From: Myxococcales bacterium
Lineage (GTDB): Bacteria; Myxococcota_A; Polyangia; Fen-1088
Length of the DNA stretch: 37,442 nt
Assembly: GCA_003158455.1 (NCBI GenBank)
Contig: PMJO01000255.1
Location: 2,114 to 39,555 of the forward strand
Direction of reading: 5' to 3'
Both the position numbers and the translations under genes were made by a program. Positions 25,158 through 33,330 of the stretch are shown here, piece by piece (position 1 is the stretch's first letter; each line of letters begins with the position of its first letter). The notes under the pieces were generated by a model. That model made no database searches and was not told the DNA's origin. It was given only the letters and a program-made list of their open reading frames with translations.

Positions 25158-27146
25158 TCAGTAGTTGAACTGAACCCGGAGGGGACGGTTGAGCTGGGCC
25201 TCGCGGTCGAAACTCCAGATGCGGTTCTGCGGAATCACGAAGACCCCAATGGAATGGCGGCCCGGCTCGACCCGCAGATCGCTCGCCGGACACAGATCGC
25301 CCGAGTCCTTGCCATCCACAAACACCGGATACACGGCCTCGGTGGTACAGGTCACAGCGAGCGGCACGCGCCCACTGTCGAGGCGAGGTGCGATGAACAT
25401 CTCTCGCTCCCACAGCATTCCCTTGCTGGTTTCGACTATGTCGCGCAGCATGCGAAAGCCCGACCTGGTCACCACCAAACGATGTGAACCCGGCGTGGTG
25501 CTGAACGTGACCGGGGTCTGGTCCTTTTGCACGCCGTCGAGCCAGACCGTGGCACCTTCCGGCGTGGTCTTCACCACCAGTTGACCCGCGGGCAGGGGCG
25601 GAGCCTCAGACGGCTTGGGTGGGCGTAGCTCGGCCGCATGTCGGGTAGCCTCAGCCTGCAGAAGCGCACCCTGTCGTTTGCTCTGCGCTCGGGTCGTGGC
25701 CCACTCCCGATAGAAGAAGACGCCCGCAGCCGCCACGACAACTAGCAAAACGATCAGGGGCACAAGGCCCAGGCGTGACATCTTGCGGGCCATCGCGCTT
25801 CGGTACCAGACCGGAATCCGAAAAGGCCGGCGGCGGCGACGGCGCTTGACCTTTCCATCTGCCCCGACCTCGACCTGCTCTTGCACGTCATCGTCGTCGT
25901 CGTACACCACACCGACGTCCGGATCATCGCCCGAAATCTCTGACAGCCCGCCTTCCCGGTGCTCCGGTTCCGCTGCATCGGCTGCGCCGCCAGCATCTTC
26001 AGACGACGAGGTCTCAAGCGAAAACGGCACGACCGGCTCGCCCGCCGATTGCCGGACCCCCGCGCGAGCCGCAGCCCGAGGACGTTCATCCTCGGTGATG
26101 CCGTCGTCGAGGGAGAACGGCGCCACCGGTTCGGCGCCGGCAGAAGATGCGCTGTCCACGGCTCGAACCGATTCCGAGTCCTCCACCGGCGCGGTCCCGG
26201 GCAGGCTGGCGCCCGCAACCTGGGAAGACGACAAGTCACCCTCTGACCTAGCAGCCGGCCACGCACGCTGGGCGCCCGCCGCATCCCCGAACGCCGCAGG
26301 GAGGTGCGCGGCCTCGGCACCCAACATGGCGGCCGAGATCTGGCGGGCCACATCGGCCGCAGACTTTGGCCGCAGGTCCGCGTCCGGCGCCAACAGCTTG
26401 GCCATCACGCCCAAAAGCCAAGGCGGCATCTGCGGCGACGCGGGTCGGCCTGCCGCAATCTTGTCCCTGAGCGCGTCGTTGCTCTGCGCTGCGAAGGGCG
26501 GCCTGCCGGTGAAGAGGAAGAAGATCAAGGCACCGATGGAATACAGGTCAGACGCGGGCCCGGCGGCCGCCCCGGTGAGTTGCTCGGGTGCGGCGAAAAA
26601 CCACCGGCTGACAAAGGCGTCGTCACGAGGCCGCACCGCCTCGGCCAAGCCGCAATCGAGAAGGAACACATCACCCTCGGGCGATACCAGAACATTGCCC
26701 GGAGTCAGTCCGCCGTGGACACGCGGCGCCTGCGCGCGCGCGTGCAAGGGAGCCAGCCGCTCGGCAATCTTCCGTGCCAGCAAGCCCACCAGACGCGGAT
26801 CCATGAATCCGCGCGGCGCCGCCTGGCTGCGCAACTGCGCCAGATCCACGCCGGCCTTGAACTCGCATGCCGCATAGATCTGACCCGGACCCTCGCACAG
26901 CTCGATCACGCGCACGAACCCGGACTGGTCTAGCCCGGCCAACCGGCGCGCCGCCTCGACGAAGCGACCCGCCAACTTGGCATCGGTGCGCCCGCGCTCG
27001 CTGCGCAGCAAGGTCACCACGAACCGGCGCTCGTCGGTGTCTGGCTTCGCCCCAGCCAGGCGCGCGCGGTAGGTTTCCGTGGTTCCGCCCTCCCCCAGCA
27101 GGGCCTCGGTCTGAAATCGCCCAAGGCGCAGCACCTTCGTGGTCAT
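25158..27146 (-). CDS. Membrane-anchored pseudokinase with PEGA domains
   Basis: 662 residues. The N-terminal protein-kinase fold (about 8-270) has lost key residues. The Val-Ala-Ile-Lys position reads VVTLL (43-47), the HRD motif reads HGG (144-146, VHGGLTPGN) and DFG reads DCG (164-166). The glycine loop GEGGTTETY and APEQL are kept, so the fold is real but catalysis is unlikely. An acidic/Ala-rich linker (about 280-430) and an Arg-rich stretch precede one membrane segment (about 459-479). Outside are two PEGA-type domains (about 522-590 and 595-640; TTPEGATVWLDGVQKDQTPV, FVDGKDSGDLC). PEGA domains often bind surface polymers. It starts 31 nt after trmL with AAGGA as ribosome site. A signalling scaffold is the likely role. 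Confidence 0.88.
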   Translation of the reverse strand: MTTKVLRLGRFQTEALLGEGGTTETYRARLAGAKPDTDERRFVVTLLRSERGRTDAKLAGRFVEAARRLAGLDQSGFVRVIELCEGPGQIYAACEFKAGVDLAQLRSQAAPRGFMDPRLVGLLARKIAERLAPLHARAQAPRVHGGLTPGNVLVSPEGDVFLLDCGLAEAVRPRDDAFVSRWFFAAPEQLTGAAAGPASDLYSIGALIFFLFTGRPPFAAQSNDALRDKIAAGRPASPQMPPWLLGVMAKLLAPDADLRPKSAADVARQISAAMLGAEAAHLPAAFGDAAGAQRAWPAARSEGDLSSSQVAGASLPGTAPVEDSESVRAVDSASSAGAEPVAPFSLDDGITEDERPRAAARAGVRQSAGEPVVPFSLETSSSEDAGGAADAAEPEHREGGLSEISGDDPDVGVVYDDDDDVQEQVEVGADGKVKRRRRRRPFRIPVWYRSAMARKMSRLGLVPLIVLLVVVAAAGVFFYREWATTRAQSKRQGALLQAEATRHAAELRPPKPSEAPPLPAGQLVVKTTPEGATVWLDGVQKDQTPVTFSTTPGSHRLVVTRSGFRMLRDIVETSKGMLWEREMFIAPRLDSGRVPLAVTCTTEAVYPVFVDGKDSGDLCPASDLRVEPGRHSIGVFVIPQNRIWSFDREAQLNRPLRVQFNY

Positions 27147-27177
27147 CCGCCGAAGTCCTTGCTGCCCATCGTTTTCA

Positions 27178-27642
27178 TCATCGCCTCCGCCACTGCCTCA
27201 CCACCTCGTAGACCACGACACCCGCAGCGGTGGAGATGTTGAGCGAACGCAAACCCGGATCCACCATGGGGATGCGGGCGGTTCGCTCCGGGTAGCGGGC
27301 CAGAATTTCGGGCGACAGGCCAACGCTCTCGCGCCCGAAGACCACGACGACGTCTTGGGGAAACTCGATATCCCACAGCGTGCGTTCGGCAGATGCGGTG
27401 AAGAAGAAGGGCGCACCCAGATGCGGCAACTCGGCCTCGAAGACCGGCCAGCTGGGCCACACCCGCAGCCGCACCCTGGGCCAGTAGTCCAAGCCCGCGC
27501 GCTTGAGATGGCGATCTTCCAGGGTGAACCCCAGCGGCTCGATCAGGTGCAGAGTCGCCCCCACGGCCAACGAGGTGCGACCTATGTTGCCGGTGTTCCA
27601 GTGAATCTCCGGCTCGACGAGCACAATGTGGAAGGAGGGCAC
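27178..27642 (-). CDS. trmL: tRNA (cytidine/uridine-2'-O-)-methyltransferase TrmL
   Basis: 154 residues, the standard TrmL length, from the GTG at 27642. SPOUT-fold methyltransferase that methylates the wobble-base ribose (position 34) of certain leucine tRNAs with S-adenosylmethionine. Visible family motifs: EPEIHWNTGNIGRTSLAVGA near the N-terminus, LKRAGLDYW, VVVFGRESVGLSPEIL (the knot glycine region) and IPMVDPGLRSLNISTAAGVV at the C-terminus. A TAGACT box lies 9 nt upstream. Part of a leftward run with the small conserved protein gene upstream and the pseudokinase gene downstream. Function is firm at family level. Confidence 0.95.
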   Translation of the reverse strand: MPSFHIVLVEPEIHWNTGNIGRTSLAVGATLHLIEPLGFTLEDRHLKRAGLDYWPRVRLRVWPSWPVFEAELPHLGAPFFFTASAERTLWDIEFPQDVVVVFGRESVGLSPEILARYPERTARIPMVDPGLRSLNISTAAGVVVYEVVRQWRRR

Positions 27643-27651
27643 GGATGCCCC

Positions 27652-27657
27652 AGTCTA
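27652..27657 (-). promoter_or_regulatory. TAGACT -10 element for trmL
   Basis: On the minus strand TAGACT lies 9 nt before the GTG start at 27642, matching the close spacing seen at other genes here. It suggests trmL can be transcribed apart from the gene upstream. Confidence 0.45.
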
Positions 27658-27702
27658 GCGGAAGCCGCTGCGAACTACAGTGAAGGAGATTCGTCCAGCC
27701 TC

Positions 27703-28170
27703 CTACTTCGCTGGCGGTGCCGCCGCCGCGGCGGCGCTGGAGTATTTCGCCACCATGCGGCTGACGCGCGGGATGGCCGCCTCGGTGTGCTTCTTGGCCA
27801 TGGGCCGCAGCTTCTCGTAGGCGCTCCTGACGATTTGGTTCTTCGCCCGCTGTGCGCGCTGGTCGGTAATGCCCAGCAGCGCCTCGGCGGCCTCACCAGC
27901 GCGCGCGTTCATATAGGCTGGCACCGGCTCGTTCTTGGCCAGCGCGGCCTGGTACAGTGGGTCCAGACGAACCGCAAAATCGTCGAGCAGAGCATCTATG
28001 ACTTCCGGAATGAACCCCGGCTTCACCGCCTTGACCGCGCCATATGCAAGCTTGATGGGCATGCCCATCAGGCCCTTCGAGGCGACCTCCTCCTCGATGA
28101 TCTTTTCGCAATCGACCACCACCTGCTTGCGGGTTGCGGGTGGACCTAGAATCTCCTTGAGTGTGCTCAT
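27703..28170 (-). CDS. Small conserved protein, DUF6918-like
   Basis: 155 residues from ATG 28170. Helical, with no signal peptide. The pattern STLKEILGPPATRKQVVVDC at the start, then EEEVASKGLMGMPIKLAYGA and VKPGFIPEVIDALLDDFAVR, resembles the DUF6918 family from memory. That family is described mostly as about 140-residue proteins of unknown function with DP-hexamer/helical features. The C-terminus is an Ala-rich tail (SSAAAAAAPPAK). First gene of a leftward run with trmL (60 nt gap) and the pseudokinase. A TAAAGT box 7 nt upstream suggests a leaderless start. No function can be assigned. Confidence 0.78.
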   Translation of the reverse strand: MSTLKEILGPPATRKQVVVDCEKIIEEEVASKGLMGMPIKLAYGAVKAVKPGFIPEVIDALLDDFAVRLDPLYQAALAKNEPVPAYMNARAGEAAEALLGITDQRAQRAKNQIVRSAYEKLRPMAKKHTEAAIPRVSRMVAKYSSAAAAAAPPAK

Positions 28171-28177
28171 GCGCGCC

Positions 28178-28183
28178 ACTTTA
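28178..28183 (-). promoter_or_regulatory. TAAAGT -10-like element for the DUF6918-like gene
   Basis: On the minus strand TAAAGT lies 7 nt before ATG 28170. It is inside the 39-bp divergent gap to the MFS gene, so both promoters must overlap or sit in this gap. Confidence 0.35.
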
Positions 28184-28209
28184 CCGCGAGATTGGCTTTC
28201 GTGGTACCC

Positions 28210-29517
28210 ATGCAAGTCGTGACCACGGGATCCCACACCAATTTCCCGCAGCGTCCGGCCAGCACCCTGGCCGTGCTGACCGGGGTGAATGCGTTCAACT
28301 ACCTGGACCGATTCATCACCGCGCCGGTGCTGCCGCTCATCATCGTCAGCCTGCACCTCTCGGATGCACAGGCCGGCTCGCTGCAGACGGTCTTCATCCT
28401 GATGTACTCCCTGGCTTGCCCGTTCTCCGGCTCGCTAGGTGATCGCGCCAAACGTCTGCACATCGCGGCCGCGGGCGTAGCGGTGTGGAGCCTGGCCACC
28501 TTTGCCTCGGGGCTGGCATCCAGCTTCGCCTGGCTGGTCTTGGCGCGCGCCGTGGTCGGCATCGGCGAAGCCAGCTACACCGTGGTCACCCCGTCGCTGT
28601 TGGCCGACCACTATCCCCACGACCGCCGCGGCCGGGCCCTGTCGATCTTCTACGCGGCCATGCCGGTGGGGATCGCGCTCGGCTATGTCCTGGGCGGTCA
28701 GATCGGGGCGCGCTTCGGCTGGCGTTCCGCCTTCTTCGTCGCGGGCGGACCTGGCCTGGCGCTCGCCCTCGCCCTGCTTTTTCTGCGCGAGCCGCCGCGC
28801 GGACGCTTCGACGAGAAATCACGGCCGGCGACTACTCTGCGCGAGAGCATCGCAGCGCTTCGCCAGCGGCCCAGCTTCTTCTTCAACATGGCGGGACAAA
28901 CCATCTTCACCTTCGCCATGGGCGGCCTGGGCGCGTGGATGCCGACCTACTTCGTGCGCGAGCGCGGCTTGGGCGTGGCCGCGGCGGGCACGGTCTTCGG
29001 CGCCCTGATGCTGGTGGCGGGATTCCTGGGCACCATCGTGGGCGGTCAAGCCGGCGACCGGCTGGCTCGCCGTTTTCCCGGCGCACATTTCAGTTTCTCG
29101 GGTTGGGCGCTAGTCGCCTCGGTTCCCTTCACTTTGTTGGCGGTGCTGTCGCCCGCGCCTGCCCTGTTCTGGCCGGCCATGTTCGTCACGTTGCTGCTCA
29201 CCTTTGTCAACCTGGGGCCGCTGAATGCCGCCCTGGTGAACGTTCTCCCGCCAGATCTGCGGGCACGAGGGGTAGGCCTGCACACCACGACCATTCACCT
29301 TCTCGGCGACGCCCTGTCGCCTTTTCTCATCGGTGTCATCTCTGACTCCGTCGGGCTGCGCATTCCTGTGCTGTTCACCGGCCTGCTGCTCCCCCTGGCC
29401 GGCCTGGTACTGCTCGTCGGTCGGCGACAGCTGGTGGCCGACTTGATCAGACCTCACCGGGATCAGACCTCACCGAGGTTGATCAGACCTCACCGGATCA
29501 GACCTCACCGAGGTTGA
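28210..29517 (+). CDS. MFS transporter, Spns-like, with repeat-derived C-terminal tail
   Basis: 435 residues from ATG 28210 (GTG 28201 and TTG 28192 are also in frame). Twelve hydrophobic segments are expected. Visible major-facilitator signatures: NAFNYLDRFITAPVLPLI (TM1), GSLGDRAKRLHI (the loop 2-3 GDxxxRR-type motif), RAVVGIGEASYTVV (TM4), GGQAGDRLARR (loop 8-9), and LLGDALSPFLIGVISD. This matches the spinster-type group of unknown-substrate transporters. Residues from about 413 on (DLIRPHRDQTSPRLIRPH and the end) are encoded by a 15-bp tandem repeat array, so the C-terminal tail is probably not original. It is followed by a REP-associated transposase. Confidence 0.88.
   Translation: MQVVTTGSHTNFPQRPASTLAVLTGVNAFNYLDRFITAPVLPLIIVSLHLSDAQAGSLQTVFILMYSLACPFSGSLGDRAKRLHIAAAGVAVWSLATFASGLASSFAWLVLARAVVGIGEASYTVVTPSLLADHYPHDRRGRALSIFYAAMPVGIALGYVLGGQIGARFGWRSAFFVAGGPGLALALALLFLREPPRGRFDEKSRPATTLRESIAALRQRPSFFFNMAGQTIFTFAMGGLGAWMPTYFVRERGLGVAAAGTVFGALMLVAGFLGTIVGGQAGDRLARRFPGAHFSFSGWALVASVPFTLLAVLSPAPALFWPAMFVTLLLTFVNLGPLNAALVNVLPPDLRARGVGLHTTTIHLLGDALSPFLIGVISDSVGLRIPVLFTGLLLPLAGLVLLVGRRQLVADLIRPHRDQTSPRLIRPHRIRPHRG
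29445..29514. repeat. Left REP-like array: four copies of a 15-bp repeat with hairpins
   Basis: GATCAGACCTCACCG occurs at 29445, 29461, 29481 and 29496, with 0-5 nt spacers. Where the spacer is AGGTT, a hairpin ACCTC-ACC-GAGGT forms (29467-29479 and 29502-29514). The array overlaps the end of the MFS gene and lies about 140 bp before the transposase start, the expected place for REP elements acted on by such transposases. Confidence 0.8.
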
Positions 29518-29653
29518 CCCCTTTTGCGTGAGATTCGCTACAGAAACGACGGGGGGCGCCGGCATGCGACAGCTTCCGGAGCCCGGGTACCATCCGTACC
29601 GAAAAGGCGACGGCGACAAGCAACCTGGGCGTGACGTTGCCGACAATCTTGGC

Positions 29654-30574
29654 ATGTCCCTTCCTCGCGCCATCATCCCAGGTCGCCGCTACATGATTAC
29701 GCGTCGCTGCTCCGAGCGCCGTTTCTTCATGCGGCCAGACCGGGAGACCAACAATGCCTTCGTCTACTGCCTCGCTCTCGCCGCCCGCAAGGCCAGCGTC
29801 AGCGTCGTCTGCGCCGGCACAATGTCAAACCACTACCACGCCGTAGTGGTCGACAACTGTGGTCGGCTGCCCCTGTTTCTCGAGCATCTTCACAAACTCT
29901 ACGCCAAGCACCAGAACACCCTTCGAGGCAGGTGGGAAGCCTTTTGGGCCAGTGAACAAACCTCGGTGGTCGAGTTGGTCAAGCCCGAGGATCTTCTCGC
30001 GAGGATGGTCTACGCCATCACCAACCCAGTCGCTGGCCACCTAGTCGAAAGAGTTCACCACTGGCCAGGCGTCGAATCGCTGACCGCTATCGACCACGAC
30101 CTGCCGCTGACCGCCACCAAGCCAATTCGCTTCTTCGACCCGGAAAACGGCGACCTGCCCGACGCTATCGATCTGCACTTCCGCCGGGCGCCCGGATTCG
30201 AGCATCTGAGCCACGCGGAATACTCCAAACTTCTGCGCGACAAGGTTGCCGAGGCCGAGGAAAAAGCCGCTGCCGAGCGCCGGGCGAAGGGCATCAAGCT
30301 CCTCGGCCGCAGGGGTGTGCTCAACCAACATTGGAACTCGCGCCCGGGCACCCGCGAGCCTCGCCGCGGGCTCTCGCCGCGGATAGCCTGCAAGAACAAC
30401 TGGGCGCGGGTCGAGGCGCTGCAGCGCAATCAGGTCTTCATCGACCGCTATCGCGACGCCCGGGGTGACCACCTGGCCGGCCGCAAGACCGTTTTCCCGG
30501 CTGGCACCTGGTGGCTCCATCGCTTCGCCGGGGTGAAGTGTGCTGAGCTGGGCGCCACGGCCCCGCCAAGCTGA
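29654..30574 (+). CDS. REP-associated tyrosine transposase (RAYT, Y1/HUH family)
   Basis: 306 residues from ATG 29654 (MSLPRAIIPGRRYMITRRCS). A Y1-transposase fold: the N-terminal strand region, the HUH motif in SNHYHAVVVD (about 57-66), and the candidate catalytic Tyr in LLARMVYAITNPVAG (about 116-130). An Arg/Lys-rich C-terminal half follows (about 200-300; EEKAAAERRAKGIKLLGRRG). RAYTs are single-copy, IS200/IS605-related proteins that bind and cleave REP palindromes in single-stranded DNA. The in-frame codon at 29528 is rejected, because the family start is MSLPR-like. The gene lies between two repeat arrays in opposite orientation. Confidence 0.9.
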   Translation: MSLPRAIIPGRRYMITRRCSERRFFMRPDRETNNAFVYCLALAARKASVSVVCAGTMSNHYHAVVVDNCGRLPLFLEHLHKLYAKHQNTLRGRWEAFWASEQTSVVELVKPEDLLARMVYAITNPVAGHLVERVHHWPGVESLTAIDHDLPLTATKPIRFFDPENGDLPDAIDLHFRRAPGFEHLSHAEYSKLLRDKVAEAEEKAAAERRAKGIKLLGRRGVLNQHWNSRPGTREPRRGLSPRIACKNNWARVEALQRNQVFIDRYRDARGDHLAGRKTVFPAGTWWLHRFAGVKCAELGATAPPS

Positions 30575-30756
30575 CCCGCGACAGCTCTCCGCCTCTGCCG
30601 CGGCGTCTCGCCGGGGCCGACGTCTGCCCACTAGGCGGAAAGGTAGCTCCGCTCATGTCGGCTGTTGGTTGAGAAGCGCTGGAAAACGCCGACGCCGCAA
30701 TGATCGGCGCCCCGGCATCGGCCGGATCCGAATCACTGGCGACGCGCCCACAAAAG

Positions 30757-30794
30757 CAACCTCGGTGGGGAACTATTATTGGTGGGGAACTATT
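30757..30794. repeat. Right array: inverted 11-bp match plus two GGTGGGGAACTATT repeats
   Basis: CAACCTCGGTG (30757-30767) is the inverse of part of the left array. GGTGGGGAACTATT occurs at 30764-30777 and 30781-30794. A third degenerate copy, GGTGACCCGAAA, begins at 30799. The rest of the 340-bp gap between the transposase and the next gene (30575-30914) shows nothing recognisable except the promoter-side sequence shared with the second paralogue. Confidence 0.65.
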
Positions 30795-30914
30795 GATTGG
30801 TGACCCGAAATACGAGTGTCGTTTGTCTACCCACTGCCAGGGACGATCGGCTTCGGTGCTTGGCCGTCCTGGTCCGCCGCGCCAGTTCGAAAAAACGCAT
30901 TCGGAGTCTTTCAA

Positions 30915-33218
30915 ATGAAGCATTCAACCCTCGCGATCGCCGTCCTGACTCTCACGGCAGGCGCCGTGTCCTGTTCCAGTTCGTCAACGCCGCAGACCGG
31001 AGCGGGCGGCGCCACCAATACCGGGGGCGCGAGCAGCGGAGGCGGTAGCACCAATACGGGGGGCGCAACCGGGGTCGGCGGTGGCGCCGACTCGGGCGGT
31101 CAGATTGGGAGCGGCGGCGTGACGGGTTCGGGAGGGGCGTCCAGATCAGGGGGCGCAACCGGTGCAGGCGGCGCAACTGGTCGCGGCGGTACGACCGGCT
31201 CCGGGGGCGCGACCGGCTCGGGCGGCACGACCAACTCTGGGGGCGCGACCAGCTCTGGCGGCACGACTAGCACGGGCGGCTTGACCGGTGCGGGCGGTAC
31301 CACCACTGTGGGCGGCGCGAGCGGCCGAGGTGGTGCGACCGGCTCTGGCGGCGTGACCGGCACAGGCGGCACGACCAGTACAGGTGGCGCAACCGGCCGG
31401 GGCGGCGCGACCGCCACCGGCGGCACGACCGGTGCCGGCGGGGGCGTGGCTGGGGCTATCTACGTTTCCCCGGACGGCGATGATTCCAATCCCGGAACCA
31501 TCGACCAGCCCCTCAAGACGGTGGCGAAAGCCCGCGATCTGGTGCGCACGAAGAACAGCGCGATGACTGCGGACATTACGGTGTACCTGCGCGCTGGGAC
31601 GTATCAGCAGACGAGCACCTTGACGTTTGCCAACGCCGACTCCGGCAGCGGCAACTTCTACGTCAAGTACATGGCGTACCCCGGCGAGCGGCCCCTCATT
31701 TCTGGGGGAAAGGCCATCACGGGCTGGAAGGTGTCCGACGCCACCAACAACATCTACTCGGCGAGCGCGGGCACCACGGCTTTTCGGCAGCTCTACGTCA
31801 ATGGCGTCAAGGCCATCCGCGCGCGCACCCCGAACCTCGGGGCGAACAATGCCGCCAACTTCAACCGGCTTTCCGGCTGGGACAAGACCGCGAACAACCT
31901 TCAGGTCCCGACCTCGGCCGTCGCGACCTGGAACAATCTCACCAAGGTCGAGATGCACGTCAACATCGCCTGGGGGGACAGCACGCTGCGTATCGCGTCT
32001 ATCACGAACTCGGGTACCACCGCGCTCGTGAAGTTCCAAAGCCCCGAATCCCCCATGGTCTTCGTGCGGCCGAACCCCAACATGGCGCAGGTAGGTTGGG
32101 GATCGGGACGAGCCTACTACTTCGAGAACGCGCTGGAGTTCCTCGACCAGGCCGGCGAGTGGTACCTCGACGAGACGACGAGCACGGTATACTACAAGCC
32201 GCGAACCGGTGAGGACATGGCCACGGCCACGGTCATCGCGCCGATGGTCGAGACCATCATGAGCGTGAACGGCACGAGCACCTCGAGCCAGGCGAGCTAC
32301 CTGTGGTTCCAGGGCCTGACCTTCGCGCATTCGACGTACATGCGTCCGAGCCAGTATGGCTTCCTGGACGGGCAAGCGGGCCAGTACAACCTGACGGCAG
32401 ATGCCAACAACAACCAGACCGTGGGCAGGATGACCGCTGGCGTGAGTGTCATGAACGCCAACCATATGCACTTCGAAAGAAACTTGTTTACGCAGATGGG
32501 TGGGACGGGCCTCGATTTCATCTCGGGCACCCACGACGACACGATCATCGGGAACGCCGTCACGGACATTGCTGGGAACGGCTTCTCGGTCGGGAAGTTC
32601 ACCGCCTCCGACACGACGGAGTTTCACATCGCCTACAATCCGAGCGACAAGAACGAGATCTGTACGCGTGAAACGGTCAAAGACAACTACATCAGCAACG
32701 TGACCACCGAGATCCTGGGCGGCGTTGGCATCGGAGCGGGATACCCGGCGTACATCGACATCGAACACAACGAGGTCTCGTACACGAACTACACCGGGAT
32801 CTCCGTGGGCTTCGGCTGGACCAGCACGCCGAACGCGATGACCAACAACAAGATCAACTACAACAACATCCACCACGTTAATCAGATCATGACCGACGGA
32901 GGTGCCATCTACACGCTTTCCAACCAAGGCACCAGCTCTGAGATGCAGTATAATTACATCCACGACTACGCGTGCAGCAAGTGGGCCGATTACGGCTGCA
33001 ACGGGCTATACTTGGACGAGCAGACCTCCGGATACACCGTCGCTCACAACGTCATGGTCAACTGCCCGACCAACATCGCTCAGAACAAAAACGGGAGCAA
33101 CACGGTCACGGACAACGGCGCCAATCCCACCGGGGCCCAGAACACGATTGCGACTGCCGGTATCGAGTCGACCTACGCCGACATCAAGAATCTAACCGTT
33201 CCCGCTGCCAAGTTCTGA
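30915..33218 (+). CDS. Beta-helix lipoprotein with Gly/Thr-rich linker, copy 1
   Basis: 767 residues from ATG 30915, with GGAG 8 nt upstream. Signal peptide MKHSTLAIAVLTLTAGAVSC with lipobox AVSC (Cys20). Residues about 25-178 are a low-complexity linker of GG[AT]T/[ST]GG units. Then comes a right-handed parallel beta-helix domain, starting GAIYVSPDGDDSNPGTIDQP and LKTVAKARDLVR. Polysaccharide-lyase and GH141-like enzymes share this start. The rest has repeated short strands (NNIYSAS, EFHIAYNP, GGAIYTLSNQ, GLYLDEQTSG). Probably a surface-anchored polysaccharide-degrading or -binding protein; no catalytic residues were assigned. Nearly identical in part to copy 2 downstream. Confidence 0.85.
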   Translation: MKHSTLAIAVLTLTAGAVSCSSSSTPQTGAGGATNTGGASSGGGSTNTGGATGVGGGADSGGQIGSGGVTGSGGASRSGGATGAGGATGRGGTTGSGGATGSGGTTNSGGATSSGGTTSTGGLTGAGGTTTVGGASGRGGATGSGGVTGTGGTTSTGGATGRGGATATGGTTGAGGGVAGAIYVSPDGDDSNPGTIDQPLKTVAKARDLVRTKNSAMTADITVYLRAGTYQQTSTLTFANADSGSGNFYVKYMAYPGERPLISGGKAITGWKVSDATNNIYSASAGTTAFRQLYVNGVKAIRARTPNLGANNAANFNRLSGWDKTANNLQVPTSAVATWNNLTKVEMHVNIAWGDSTLRIASITNSGTTALVKFQSPESPMVFVRPNPNMAQVGWGSGRAYYFENALEFLDQAGEWYLDETTSTVYYKPRTGEDMATATVIAPMVETIMSVNGTSTSSQASYLWFQGLTFAHSTYMRPSQYGFLDGQAGQYNLTADANNNQTVGRMTAGVSVMNANHMHFERNLFTQMGGTGLDFISGTHDDTIIGNAVTDIAGNGFSVGKFTASDTTEFHIAYNPSDKNEICTRETVKDNYISNVTTEILGGVGIGAGYPAYIDIEHNEVSYTNYTGISVGFGWTSTPNAMTNNKINYNNIHHVNQIMTDGGAIYTLSNQGTSSEMQYNYIHDYACSKWADYGCNGLYLDEQTSGYTVAHNVMVNCPTNIAQNKNGSNTVTDNGANPTGAQNTIATAGIESTYADIKNLTVPAAKF

Positions 33219-33330
33219 TCGCCCATTGGTGACCCGAAACACAGAGTTGCTTCGTCCATCTGCTGCTTCGCCCGGCAGCTTGAGTTGTTTGCGCGCTGCC
33301 ACAATTCGAACGTATCTCGGAGGTCCTCCA

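Larger units (their letters stand above)
29445..30794 (+). mobile_element. RAYT-centred element bounded by inverted repeat arrays
   Basis: The left array (29445-29514, CACCGAGGTTG at 29506-29516) is mirrored by CAACCTCGGTG at 30757-30767, an exact 11-bp inverted match. It is followed by two 14-bp copies GGTGGGGAACTATT that resemble the inverted left unit (GGTGAGGTCTGATC). The transposase lies between. Ends are estimated; no target-site duplication was identified. Confidence 0.5.

Noticed and set aside
29445-29514. Possible CRISPR array
   Set aside because: Units are 15 bp with spacers of only 0-5 nt and no cas genes nearby; they fit REP-type hairpins beside a RAYT.
31146-32963. Long open frame (605 codons) on the minus strand opposite beta-helix copy 1
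   Set aside because: Created by the repetitive Gly-rich linker and codon bias on the other strand; a similar shadow occurs opposite copy 2.
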